Shown: one piece after another, positions 34,641-46,305 of the stretch
Numbering within the stretch: position 1 is the first letter of the stretch
Layout: the number at the start of each line of letters is the position of its first letter
Origin: Sinonovacula constricta
Lineage: Eukaryota > Mollusca > Bivalvia > Cardiida > Solecurtidae
Direction: 5' to 3'
Assembly: GCA_007844125.1 (NCBI GenBank)
Contig: CM017568.1
Span: 8,117,573-8,181,572 of the forward strand
Length of the DNA stretch: 64,000 nucleotides
The notes under the pieces: model-generated
The model's input: only the letters and a program-made list of their open reading frames with translations
Databases searched by the model: none
Told to the model about the DNA's origin: nothing
Position numbers and translations under genes: made by a program

Positions 34641-35886
34641 GGACGTTAAGTAGCAAGGATATACCGGATTTACTCAGTTCGTTACGCCATTTAGATGATC
34701 GCAGAGATCGGATATTGTCGATCCAGTGGCCTAGGTGTCGACTGTCCGCTGTAATTTTAAATTGCCCCATTAACATGGATTTAAATTCACAACAGTATAA
34801 ACTTAAATGGCTCGTTTAAAATTGAATTGATTGTTAGAATATTTTGACATACAGGCCCAATTTACAGCCTACATCGTTTTGTCATAATTGTTGTAACAGT
34901 TCTAACGACCAATCAGATGTAAATAAAAAGGTTATAATGATGGGAATGTTTTTCTCCGATAAAAATATAATAAAAGCACAGCCTTGAAATTGGTGATAAA
35001 AATGGACCCGTGATCATGACGCCTTACGATAGAATGTAGAACTGCATTGCTTTCGTTTTTTTCTGTGTTCAAAGTAAATAACTGTATTCATGTAGTCAGC
35101 ACATGCACACTAAACAATAACAATATTTTAATATTGGCCAGACATTAAGAAAAAAAGGTGTACGATGATTATATTAAAGCCATCCCCTAATCCAAAAGGA
35201 AATGATTCAATTACTTCAGATTTATACTAATTAACAAAGTTTCAGCCAAAACCACGCTGCATCATAAGCTTTTAACAAAATCTTTGAATATGTGAATAAC
35301 GCCATTCTGTAAAAAGCAGTAACACGCCTAGCCCCAAGAACTTCACAAATATTGACGCTATCGTTCTAATTGCAAACAAATTGGATATGATGTAACTGCA
35401 AGCTCAATGCAAGTTGCACATCTTTATTGCCTATTGAAAGACTTATTAAAGCCTATATACATAAGAGATCATATTCTGACTGTGCACGTAAGTGGCGGAT
35501 TATCTCGCGGTGACCGGAAGTGCAACACTAGCTACCGTATTTCTGCTAATTATCACCTTTCTCGGACTCTTGATAACGCTTGCTGGGGGAAACGATTCGT
35601 ATAAGAGCGTTACGAAAATATGCAAACAACCGCTTGTTTACACTTCTTGCAGTCTATTGGCGAAGGATTTATGAGATAATTTTACCTGACCTTACAGAAG
35701 TCGCTGCATTCGTTTGTGTACAACCCTCGCTTAACCTGTATCAGGCTACATTTACTCATAATCTTAACAAACTTCAATATATTTGCTTTAAAATACACGT
35801 ACATGCAAAGAAAATAAAACATATTGCTAGAGACTCAGCCACGGAGTCCACACGATTTGCCTAAGTCTGATCATTTCGTGCCCAGG
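34562..35886. repeat. second short dispersed repeat pair
   Basis: AAGCCTGATTATTTCGTGC (about 34574) and AAGTCTGATCATTTCGTGC (about 35865) differ at two positions. Each is preceded by a GGCC/TGCC-type word, suggesting ends of a diverged element. The intervening sequence shows no gene. Confidence 0.45.
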
Positions 35887-35889
35887 AGG

Positions 35890-38280
35890 TCAAACATTGG
35901 GGCTTTTGAAAAAAAAAAAACAGCAAGAAAACTAAAAATATTGCAATCAGTGAGAGTTTGATGCAAGTTTTGAAGTATAAGCACTAGCAGCAGTTAGGAC
36001 ACGGAGAATGTATGGAGAGAGTATTGAATTGTCGATCCAAAACATATATTGCTAAATTATAACTAAGTTATTTGTAAAAAAATGGTTATAAGATAAATTA
36101 GAATATGCTGGTACATATTTTATGCTTTAATTTTTAAGGTAATCCCTTTTGTCTAGACTGTAAAACAAAAATCTAACCTTGCAATTTTTATGATCATGTT
36201 GACCCCTAATAACTGAGCATGTTATTCAATGCATAGAACAATAATTAAAATAGGAATTATGCAAACAATAATAATACCAATAAAACTGTTTTGAAATACC
36301 GACCGGACAATCCTTATATGCCGGAAGAGAATAAGTACATGATATAAGAACAACCACAAGTTCCGTGTTCATCAATTTTCGTATTGCTATCTTAAGTGGC
36401 ATATTTTTCATAAGTTAAAGCTTCAGGCATCCAATGGTTCATTAAAATAAAACCATAAGATTGGTGGAGGCTAAAAGATTCTACGTAAGTTACGATTTTT
36501 TTTATTGCTCTCCTAAAGGAGTAGAAAAGAAATGAATATTGCGATAAAGGTAATAATAACATGTTGGTTTGTGAAAAATACAATTTTCCAGTAGGAGTAA
36601 CGCAGGGTAGTTCTCAGAGAAAATTGCGGTATTGGTTCTGTTGAGACTAGTTTATTTATTTATTTATTTATTTATTTTATCTCAAAGCGCATGCGTTGTA
36701 TTAAATTGACACTTTTTTTTTCCAACGACTTTTTAAATTTGGTCATATACGACCAGCTGATAGTTTGTTTACACCTTTGCATAAACACGTTTGTATTTTG
36801 AAATTCATAAGCACGTATATACAAAAAAAAGATTGCGCATTACTCGTGTAAATAAAAACTAAACGAATTTTTTCAACCTCCGAATCATAACACTAAACCA
36901 AAAACAAGTAGTTCTGTCTAAAACATAACAGGACATGTACACGGTTTAGAACAAAGTTTCGGCATTATTTCATCACTTGTTTTCCCCCTAAATGATCCAT
37001 GCCTGACACCATTTATCTGGAAGCTCTTCAACTTGATTTTAATAGTAATAAAACTAATTGGTGAATGCTCTTCTGGTTCTTGGAGAAAATTTAAAATAAA
37101 TAAATTAATAAACATAAGAACACTTGCACACAAAAAACACAAACGTCTTCATTAATTCGATCTTCACCTTCAAACGGAGCCTGATGTGACTCATTAGATT
37201 TGACTTTATTCCAGTTATTTCAGCTCAAAAGAACGACCGCCTTGTCGGTTTGTAAATTAGAAAAGAATGAAGACAGTCTGCCGAACATGACCTTGTATAC
37301 ACCACTTGTCGGTTCGCTTTGAAGGTTCCATTAACATTGACAAAAACAACAACACTGGTTCTGATGAATGTTGAATCACTATGTTACATAAACCAGGAAC
37401 ATCTAGTTCATAGTAACAAACTTATTTGCATATTTATAAACATTTTATATCCAAACAGTTATTTCAAACAGTACACTTTTTATGCATAAGAGTTTTCGAA
37501 TCATACTACATACTACAAGATACTCAAAAATCGCGTGAAATACATGTTTAATTCACCAATAGAAAAGTCTTCATATGGGAAACTGTTTACATATGCGTTA
37601 ACAAGAGAATATCGTCTGACAATTACGCAATGGAGATTTTTATCACAGCTATGTACTGCGTGCTGTACTGCATTTGTACAACCTGTATTTAAACAGGGGC
37701 AAAAACAAATAGTGCAGTAATTAAACCCGCATTTGTTTGTTTTAACATACTATCGTAAGATAAATATCTTCACAATATACCGTGTAGCTTAACCTATCCA
37801 TTTTCAAGAGGGGGATCATTCCATGGTATAAGAGGAATATTTTTTTCTTTTCAATGGAGCGCTCTCTGTCGTTTGTACGATAAATAATGATATTCAAGTA
37901 ATGTAAAGAATTGGGTTACGCTTGACTTCCCGCGAGAGTTGGCTCCCTGTTCGTAAAGCGGTCCCGGGTTGGGTGAGTGTGAATGTTGGATAGAGCGGGG
38001 GACCTGTTCAGAAGTGAAGCATGGCTTGCACAGGTAGAGTGAAATGAACAAGACTGGAGATAACTAAGCGGTGAACAGGACCTGTGGATTAAGAGACTTT
38101 CGTTTGTTTAGCGATCACCTGATTAGATTTGACTCTAATCTCGCTATCGTATATTACAATAGATATTTTTGTGTTTGTTTAACAAAATATTGAATTTTGA
38201 ATTGGATATTTTAAAATTAGCGCGCATTGTTAAAGGAAAGTTGAGCAGACGTGAGGTACAATCGGTTTCGCTGATAAAGC
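35890..38280. other. no gene seen
   Basis: AT-rich unique sequence with a (TTTA)7 run at 36649-36677. A GC-richer patch at 37920-38030 has no ORF of interest. Confidence 0.4.
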
Positions 38281-38300
38281 GTTGTGCGTTGTGCGCTGGG

Positions 38301-38310
38301 TATTTAAGCC
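38301..38310 (+). promoter_or_regulatory. possible TATA-like box for the signal-peptide gene
   Basis: TATTTAAG lies about 280 bp upstream of the ATG at 38585 in a locally less AT-rich stretch. If used, transcription would start near 38330 and leave a 5' leader of about 255 nt that contains short upstream ORFs. The motif is common by chance in DNA this AT-rich, so the call depends mainly on the exon downstream. Confidence 0.2.
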
Positions 38311-38584
38311 TTGATTTGAGTTGGATTTCGAAATTTAAAAATTGTGCTTTTTTGGATTTAAACTTCATAAATTGTGAAACGTTTATACAGAATATGTGAA
38401 AAGGACAGAAAAAAAAGAATGCAACAATACGTGTCCTCAGTGACGATATTAAATTTATAACATGTTAATAATTGAGCGTGATAAAAACGCTGTAAGGATA
38501 CATAGGTGAAGATTGAGATTATCAGAAGGGAATAACTGACGACTTTGACCAGGTCTTTTTGCATCGGAATATTTCATTGGATTT

Positions 38585-38702
38585 ATGCGCCTTCCAATTT
38601 TGGATTATATAAATATGTGCACAACAATGTTTGCGACGCTGGTTCTACTGGCGATATGTGGGATTCAAGTGTTAGCTCAGACGCCAGAGGGTGGGTATCC
38701 AT
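38585..38702 (+). CDS. first coding exon of an unidentified secreted or membrane protein (signal peptide)
   Basis: The exon reads 39 codons plus one base from ATG and stops exactly at a consensus donor (CCAT|GTAAGT), so it ends in phase 1. An in-frame TGA at 38546-38548 lies upstream, so the ATG at 38585 is the first in frame; Met11 and Met15 are alternative starts. From Met15 the peptide MFATLVLLAICGIQVLA is a textbook signal peptide: a short N-terminus, a hydrophobic core and a small residue before the likely cut at VLA|QT. The mature protein would begin QTPEGGYP. Without splicing the frame runs only 12 more codons into intron-like T-rich sequence before a stop, which supports the donor. 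No family can be named from so short a mature segment. I looked for exon 2 downstream on this strand and found no convincing continuation, so the gene is either long or extends past 64000. Confidence 0.55.
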
Positions 38703-39910
38703 GTAAGTGCTTGGCTTTTTTTGCTTCTTTTCTTTTTTAACTCATTATTAATTGCATATCGTTTTATGACAAATACAAATCTGCTTGGTGTTTATGCATT
38801 TTCGATGCAATAAGGAATTAAATTTAAGTAACACGAAATAGAATGAATATTTAGAAATTTAAAATGCAAAATGCACGGTAATTAAAATTAAAAGACTATA
38901 TTGTTTGTTGAATAATATACAAACTGCATATATTTGAGATATTTGTTTATAAGATCCAAGACAAAGAAACAGACAGACAGGAAATGTGAATTACAAACAA
39001 AACCACTAATCACTATTTAACATGTAGCATTATCAATATAAGGAGGCTAGATATGTCCCACAAATAAATACTATTTACTTTTATTATCAACATGTAAACG
39101 CGTGTTGTTTACTGGCGCCTTTGTAAAATGGTTACATTTAATTGAAAACACTGGCAACTTTACTAGCACTGAATTAAACTGAAATTATTTTACACCCAAT
39201 TTATTACACCGGTTTTTGTCAAAAATTTTGGGCAGTTTTAGACAATATCAGTATGATTTTCTTTTTGTGCAATATATATTTATTAAATAACATAAATAAA
39301 AGCAATACATAGAATGTTGAAGGGGTTTATACTCTTATCGCGTTATTTTCTTTCACGTGTAACTTAGCTTTTGAAGGGAATCTAGGGAATCTATTTGTCT
39401 CATTTTTACTATTTTTCCTAACTCTTTCTGACTAAATATATAACAAATCTTCAAATATCTAACAGCGTCTATTAAAGAAAACAATTGAAAATATTTAAAA
39501 TCAGACAAAATTACCAAAGCTATGTAATTAAATACAGCAGGTTTGTATTTGATCAGGCTGATTCTAGATTGCGGCTTGTAAATGGCTGAATGAGATTGCG
39601 GCTTTGCATTGTGAATTAAATGATTCGTTGCTTCGAAGATAAAATTATCCAGATGAGAGCTTTGTTTTTCTTTCTTCTTGAAACAGATACGCCTAACATT
39701 GTGTTTTGTTGCAATACGCGCATGTAACGGATAGTTAAGTTCTGATTTTCTGAGCGTTTATGACTAATTTTGTGGCATAATTGGGCATAATTACAAAAAA
39801 ACGTGCAGAAGGAATAACCGACGAAAGCCATATGGGTTGCAAGGAATACTAAAGTATTTTTATAGTTTTTTTTATTGATGGTGGTGGTGAGGACGATCAT
39901 TATGATGATT
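38703..39910 (+). other. presumed first intron of the signal-peptide gene
   Basis: The sequence starts with GTAAGT and is AT-rich with many stops in all frames. I see no convincing acceptor plus open frame in the matching phase before the next repeat. Confidence 0.35.
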
Positions 39911-39913
39911 GAC

Positions 39914-39948
<35 letters not shown>

Positions 39949-39966
39949 TAATAATAATAATAATAA

Positions 39967-40012
<46 letters not shown>
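39914..40012. repeat. (AAT)n microsatellite
   Basis: About 32 AAT units with two interruptions (AATAAC and AAAATA); it produces polyAsn and polyIle ORFs. Confidence 0.95.
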
Positions 40013-40014
<2 letters not shown>

Positions 40015-40149
40015 CGATATTTTATATCGTTATTTAGCTATTTTATATGAATTAGCAACCCAAACACCCACGTGTCCTTCATAACTAATTTTCAAAAATA
40101 AGACTTATAAAAGCTTATAAAAGCTATTAGAAGATAAAAACTTTGTTTG

Positions 40150-40345
40150 TTTTCGTTTCCTAAATACATCGCAGCGACCATTTATTATCTTTATGGCGAC
40201 ATCCAGCTATTTGTTGGTGGAAGACCCCAGACAAATGTCTGGGTAGAACCGGGGCACCGCAGGTCAGCTGGAAGACCTTCCCATAATAAGTTCTTCGCCC
40301 CGAACGGGATTCGAACCTACGCGATGGGAGGCTAAGCTGTCAGAT
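40150..40345 (-). mobile_element. tRNA-derived SINE with hairpin in its body
   Basis: The minus strand carries GGTTCGAATCCCG, a perfect pol III B box (+ 40306-40318). The A box is missing or eroded, so the 5' end is truncated. The body contains GGGAAGGTCTTCCAGCTG and a perfect 8-bp hairpin CCCAGACA-AA-TGTCTGGG (40226-40243), and ends in CCACCAACAAATAGCTGG. It is a different family from the copy at 30.1-30.4 kb. Confidence 0.6.
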
Positions 40346-40349
40346 AAAT

Positions 40350-41250
40350 GTTATCGGTTCACATATTTTGCAAGATCTTTACTTTATACTTGCAGACTCT
40401 CATTCTCTTACCGCACACACATATAATGGTTAACTTTTTGTTGTATTGTATTAAAACACAAAGGACGCCAATACGATTCCCTTCTTTCTTGTATTTATAA
40501 CAAAGAGCGTCATCGAAATCATACAACGATACTTAAGTTTTGATTTGGAATTTAAAGCCAACACAACTCAAATAGTTTATTTTTTTTCAAAATTGAAATC
40601 GTTTTCCTTGTGGAAGACAGTATTCATATGCCACTTATATAACAGAGATAAGTCACAATTCATACTATACACACATGGTATTTAAAGATATTTGATGGGA
40701 ATACACACTATTGTGTAACACAACATCATTGTAATAAAAATAGAATGGTAAACACAAATGTCTCCTTTTTGTACATATTCCATTTCGAATTGACTTACAT
40801 ACCTGTTTTATGTAAACAATGTATTATTAGGAATTAGAATCGGGATCAGCAGCATCGCCAATCGATATGAATACTTTTATTTACTAATAAACATAAATAT
40901 ACACTGCATATTTATACAATGTTTTAGAACTAGTGCTATAAAACAGATAGAACACACCAAAAGGAAAAGAACACGAACGAGTAAACATCTCCAATCAGCG
41001 CCCCATTTATAAACAAATTCTGTGATGCTGTAATCATACAAGTTGGGCTATCGAACTCATTCGCTTAATCTAAATTAAAAGTGAACATTAACGTTGAATC
41101 ATTAATTAAACGTTCTTGATTGTAGATTAGAAAACAGTCGGAATAATGAGACTCAACACACCTAGTAACAAATATTAAACACACTATCCACATATATATG
41201 ACACTTATGTACTCTCACCAGATCACAGGGATTAACTATCGAGCCACATT
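40350..41250. other. no gene seen
   Basis: Unique AT-rich sequence. Confidence 0.4.
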
Positions 41251-41257
41251 TTAGCAT

Positions 41258-41560
41258 AAACGTCACATTCAAACATAAAATGAATATTGAACTGAAAGAC
41301 ATTATCACTAATTTAAACATATCACCAAAAAATTAATATAAAATGTCGACAACAGAATCCCATTTAAACATAAATATGAGCAGAAAACATCAAAGATATA
41401 ATTCCATTCAAACATAAAATCACTGAGCAGAGAACGTCAGATATAATTCAATTCAACATAAAGTCACTGAGCAGAAAACATCAAAGATAATTCCATTCAA
41501 ACATAAAGTCACTGAATTGAAAAGATCAAAGATAATTCCATTCAAAGATAAAAACAAACA
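41258..41560. repeat. 45-bp degenerate tandem array
   Basis: Units contain ATTCAAACATAAAGTCACTG, then AGCAGAAAACATCAAAGATA. The last three are 44-45 bp apart (41412, 41456, 41501); the earlier ones are diverged. Confidence 0.8.
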
Positions 41561-41937
41561 AACATAAACACTAAACACAGAACACTAGACATGAACTCTG
41601 ATCTGAAAGAGTGTCGACAGAAGTATAGAACAGGACAAAAGAATTACATGATTACATATAATGACGCAAACACTGAACAGAAAATATAAAACATAAAATG
41701 AAAGGATGACAATCAAAATTTGTAATATGAACATAAGACTTTCATTCAAACACATTAATACCAATAAAGAAAAAAAAAAAAAAACTATACCGACCATAAA
41801 AAACACGAAAACAGTTCTAAACAGTGTGCAAAGTAAAAATATCTGAACCTTATCTTCACTTGTTAATAATTCATACTTAAGTCTTCATAATTCGCTAACA
41901 GTTTATGCGTAGTTAACAATATATATGAATAAAAACT

Positions 41938-41985
41938 GATCGAGAGCTGGCTGACCTGAATCTACACTATGTGACCATTTTATTT
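41938..41985 (+). mobile_element. hairpin-type interspersed repeat (copy 3, partial)
   Basis: GAGAGCTGGCTGACCTGAAT followed by CTACACTATGTG, the same arm as copies near 16.5, 22.4 and 60.0 kb. Confidence 0.5.
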
Positions 41986-41999
41986 AATTTGTCCCCAGC

Positions 42000-42690
42000 A
42001 TACAAAGAGTAAAGCCATGTTTATCCGACTAGTAGTACTACAGTTCGAAAAACTGCTATTTAAGAGGACCACCACAGCTCTACATTCGCTGCACTGTCAA
42101 GTTGAAACCTTTACCAATACAGACACGTAGATCGACTCCGTGTTTTATCCAATATTGTTACTTTTTACCTCGTAAATAGACATCAATGAGCCTATTAATA
42201 CGATAAGACAAATGATGTGTTCTTGTACGACTTTGAGACAATATGTACAGATGAGAGATGCTTAAGAACGTAATATAACTGGTAATATAGTAAAGCAAAA
42301 TGCACAAAAATCGCTATAAAGCCAAGTTCTATATTCCGCGTTAGGTTATGTTCACTTGCTTTGTTCCGGTTGAAAAAACACCAATCATTAAATTTATCTT
42401 TAATTATAAACCGACAAAAGGAGTTGCTGAATGATTACCACCACACATTTATCCATCTACATGTTACATAACTACTCGATGGAGACTTATTCTTTTCAAT
42501 TCGGAAATGTGTTACCTCGTTGCATGTCACTCAGAATGCGACCTGGTAAAATACAGTTGAATGTAGAGTCGGTGACATTCACCAGATCGCCGGGGATGTT
42601 TACATTTCGCTTGTTGAATGATCCAAATAGTAGTCAGGTTATCTCACTGAGGTTGCGTTTAGCTCGCACCCCAAACCCAATGCCTTGCCA
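42000..42690. other. no gene seen
   Basis: Unique sequence with a 99-codon ORF at 42431-42730. It starts with ATT and its first internal Met lies within an unremarkable translation, so I do not call it a gene. Confidence 0.35.
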
Positions 42691-42695
42691 AAATA

Positions 42696-43345
42696 ATGAT
42701 CACTTGAGATTTTGCTCAAGTTCTCCTTAAATATTTCTAACAGAAACAATAATATTTTTTACACCATCAATCCTATGTAGATAGTGGTTTTACAATTTTG
42801 AATCCGAGTTTGAGATTATTCTCAGGGTTTCTACTGGTCAGTCAAATCCAGCCAATCAAATGTTTGAGTGTGGTGGGATACTCAAACGCAGCGTTTTTCA
42901 TCCTGATTGGACCCTACTTCTAGGGTTAAAACCATGAACTGAAGACAGAGAAAAGGTTTTAATCATCCTATTGGTCTGCTTAGAAAATTGATCTTAATTT
43001 GACCAACCAGAATCTTGAGAATTGTCTCAGACTAAAGACAAACTGTTTTTCGATCCAGGAACAGCTCTTGAGGTTAGAAACCTTTTAGCTCAAGTCTTAG
43101 TGCATTCTCCTGCATGTTGCTAGTCAAAATTTGAATCTATTTTAATATCTGACAAATCAGATGTTTGGGGAAAATGTAAGACTCAAGCTTTAAGTTTTAT
43201 AATCCTGAACCCTGGAAGCATTATGTGTGTCAGTTTAATTATCCTTGGTGCAGACTCAGGTCGCATTTCCTGGTCGCCATATGCCAAAAGGCGAAAGGCG
43301 AGGGTAAATAAAACCATTCAACAACGAAGTCTTGGTCCAAGACTT
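42696..43345. mobile_element. cluster of inverted repeats, probable nested MITEs
   Basis: There are four symmetrical structures. ACTTGAG/CTCAAGT hairpin at about 42703-42722. Arms GAGATTATTCTCAGGGTTTC (42808) and, inverted, GAGACAATTCTCAAGATTCT (about 43010-43030), which continue to similar GGTCA-GTCAAAT / GGTCAAATT phrases. GTTTGAGT/ACTCAAAC hairpin inside them (about 42860-42890). A perfect 9-bp AAGTCTTGG-T-CCAAGACTT at 43327-43345. There is no coding capacity. The exact element boundaries are uncertain. Confidence 0.55.
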
Positions 43346-43392
43346 ATCTTAGTCATAAAACTCTAAGAAGTATGGCTTCTGCGTATGCTCTG

Positions 43393-43795
43393 CTTATACT
43401 GGTAGTTCCACACTGGCCGGCAGGGTGTCAGGATACACCGAGTCTGAGACTTATACTGGTAGTTCCACACTGGTCGACAGGGTGTCAGGATACACCGAGT
43501 CTGAGACTTATACTGGTAGTTTCACACTGGTCGACAGGGTGTCAGGATACACCGAGTTTGAGACTTATACTGGTAGTTTCACACTGGTCGACAGGGTGTC
43601 AGGATACACCGAGTCTGAGACTTATACTGGTAGTTTCACACTGGTCGACAGGGTGTCAGGATACACCGAGTTTGAGACTTATACTGGTAGTTCCACACTG
43701 GTCGACCCGGTGTTAGGATACACCGAGCGGCTTATACTGGTAGTTCCACACTGGTCGACCCGGTGTCAGGATACACCGAGTCTGAGACTTGGCAT
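43393..43795. repeat. 57-bp tandem array, seven copies
   Basis: Copies start at 43393, 43450, 43507, 43564, 43621 and 43678, exactly 57 bp apart, then at 43731 after a 53-bp unit. The unit includes CTTATACTGGTAGTTCCACA, CTGGTCGACAGGGTGTCAGG and ATACACCGAGTCTGAGA. Since 57 is 19 codons, two + strand frames stay open (114 and 125 codons) and translate to 19-residue repeats such as SGYTESETYTGSSTLVDRV. Without splice signals or a start context these are most simply a minisatellite by-product. Confidence 0.95.
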
Positions 43796-43809
43796 AGTAT
43801 AAGAACAGA

Positions 43810-46100
43810 ATACAATGTATAAAGCTGAACATAGAAATACAACTTAACAATATAACCATTTTAAAACGTGTCATGAACACGAGAACACATAGTTATGTTT
43901 GATGCAAAGCCAGGGGAAAATACACAGATGGGTTTCCGTTATTCTATCACAATGAAGTCTATTTTTTCTTTGCTATAATTATTGCCGTCATTGGTTGAAT
44001 AAACTTAATGAGTGTTGGTGGGACAATAAAGCCAACAACAACACACGCATTAATCTAAACAGGTACATACGTTTTTGTTAATTTTATTAAGATGGTAAAA
44101 TCGGTACGTGAAAGAGGGTTAATGTTAAATTGCGCACTGCATATCACCGCATTATTTCTACTTTTGAGTAAACACGGAAATATTGTAGATAGGGCTGAAA
44201 TTCCACAAAACGATTTGATCTTTGACAGTGTTTACGGTTCAGAAAAATGCCAACAAGGCCGTCTGTTGTTTGGACTTGTTTGGGCTTTGTCGTGATACGT
44301 TTTCATAAACAACATACCAGTTCCTGTTATATGTTGTGTACTTTGTGTCAGTGGGCTACAAAGTAAAGTATTGTAGAGATGTATGTAATATTTATTTCCC
44401 ACCGCTAGGACCTCGATTTGCTTATCATCCCTCCAAATGGGCTATACACCTAATGACACTTATCAATTAGCATGCTAGATTTTTATCAACATACACATTC
44501 CTTGTTATTTGCTAACAACTGCATAACAAGACGTCTTTCTAGAGACACATTAGCCAACTTTGTAAATCCTTATTACACGCGGGAACTGACTGGTCTGCAT
44601 CTATGTTAATAGCTTTAATCTAGCCACTTTATGATTAAACTTTTATGATTAAAGATATGGTCAAAGAGAAGTCAGTGTATATAAACTAGTGAAATAAAAT
44701 CAAATTTTAATACATTTGAAATTTAATTAAAAACAATTAGATTTAGGTTTCAGACACAATCAAAAAAGTTTTGTTATGCTAGAACGCTGTTTAATAAATC
44801 GACACAAATATTTACACGTGCAATGTTATTTGATTCAAATTATGCATATAACAATTAGAACACAGATGTTAACATATTAAATCAGTTAAAGTCTATTGTC
44901 GTGCTAACACTTCGCAGATTGGTCTAAAACTTACTAAACAAAGACTCTGTTCTGTCAGGTCTGAAGAGCGGCTCTTCTGTCGGACTAAGCACTGAAACAG
45001 TCTAGTAAAAGGGCACAGCCAATAGCTTGGCAAGACTACGCCTATATACAATCTAGAAGAATGTTTGGGGTGAGGAACATGTAACATTAGCTGGGTACTT
45101 GACACAAACCACAGTGTCATTGATAATTAAATGTCGGATATCGCAGCATTGCGCTCCATTTCATTTAAAAGTAATAATTCGCAACATTTCTTGACACTTG
45201 ATTCTAGCAGCCCTTGACATTAAGGTGTAATTCAGCTGTTAAGAATTACTTATCAGGCTTAATAACAAATTTAATCAAATTGAAGTTGCATACTGTAATA
45301 TGATACAAACCGACATTGTTATTGTTTTTAATAGCAAAATGTCGCCAATGTGACGGTCTGGAAAACAGTTTACGCATAGAGCAAAACATGTTTAGGACAA
45401 CAACCGGTGTTTAACAGTAAACACAAACGAAACTACATGGAATATATGTGTTATAGATAGATACATGTTTATGCAATACTTTTAGGCCATTGGCCCATAT
45501 GTACACATAACAAGAAATAAGTATGTGATTCGTCAATGGCATGCAGTTGACAATACATACAACAATAATACAGCATGATCCGGTCTAGATTTGTATCAAA
45601 TAACTTATATATACATATAAGTTTCCCATTGAAATAAAAAAACATATAGATAAAATAACAATAACACCAACAACACTTTTGCTATTATTATTATTATTAT
45701 ATTCACTATTACAATTACTCTAAGGGCAATTCAGTATTAGCAAACAGAAAAATATAGTGTCAATGATAATTCAGTAGATAAAAAAAAAAAAAAACATTTT
45801 CCGAAATACAAGGATAAATTATAAGTTGCTGTTACATGCGACTAATAACACTTTAAGTTTGACTTTATATACCCTTGCTGATCATATAGATCTCCCCAAG
45901 ATGAAAATATGTATGCATATAAATTGGACGGATAGCTTTATAACTGATTTTGCAATCACCGTGACCATGTTGTATTTGTTTTCCTGCATGTAAACTGATA
46001 TCTTGTTCGTTTTCAAATGGACCTGTACCATTTCAAAATATTGGTAGGATGTGGCAGGTCATATCCCATCAAACCACTTTACGTCGCACGTACAGACCCT
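43810..46100. other. no gene seen
   Basis: AT-rich unique sequence. A weak match to the hairpin family lies at about 44580-44612 (GAACTGACTGGTCTGCATCT), a (TTA)5 run at 45687-45703, and an A15 run at 45780. Confidence 0.4.
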
Positions 46101-46140
46101 TGTCTTAATTGTACGTCTGTCAAGAATGAGATGATCATGT

Positions 46141-46205
46141 TTAGGCAAATAGTGGTCCGGATATACACTATTTGATGCCCAGTCAACAGCAATAAGGCTT
46201 GTAAC
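46141..46205 (+). mobile_element. hairpin-type interspersed repeat (copy 4)
   Basis: A perfect 9-bp inverted pair CAAATAGTG (46146-46154) / CACTATTTG (46166-46174) encloses GTCCGGATATA. It continues with AACAGCAATAAGGCTTG, matching the CTATTTGCTG...TTGCAATAGG order of copy 1. Confidence 0.55.
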
Positions 46206-46305
46206 CTTATCATATAGTTGTTAGCATATAACTAAGATTTAGTACTGCTCATAACTGAAGGTAGCATGATATGAGAGTTAAGTTTGGCACTAGCATGTTT
46301 AGGGC

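Noticed and set aside
34393..34776. 127-codon minus-strand ORF
   Set aside because: It includes an (AAT)n run (polytyrosine) and one of the short dispersed repeats, and a 73-codon ORF runs opposite; no motif recognised.
40306..40318. Possible functional tRNA gene (perfect B box)
   Set aside because: No matching A box or cloverleaf is present; the body shows it is a SINE. The same applies to the B-box words near 13.4, 22.06, 28.57, 30.33 and 52.57 kb.
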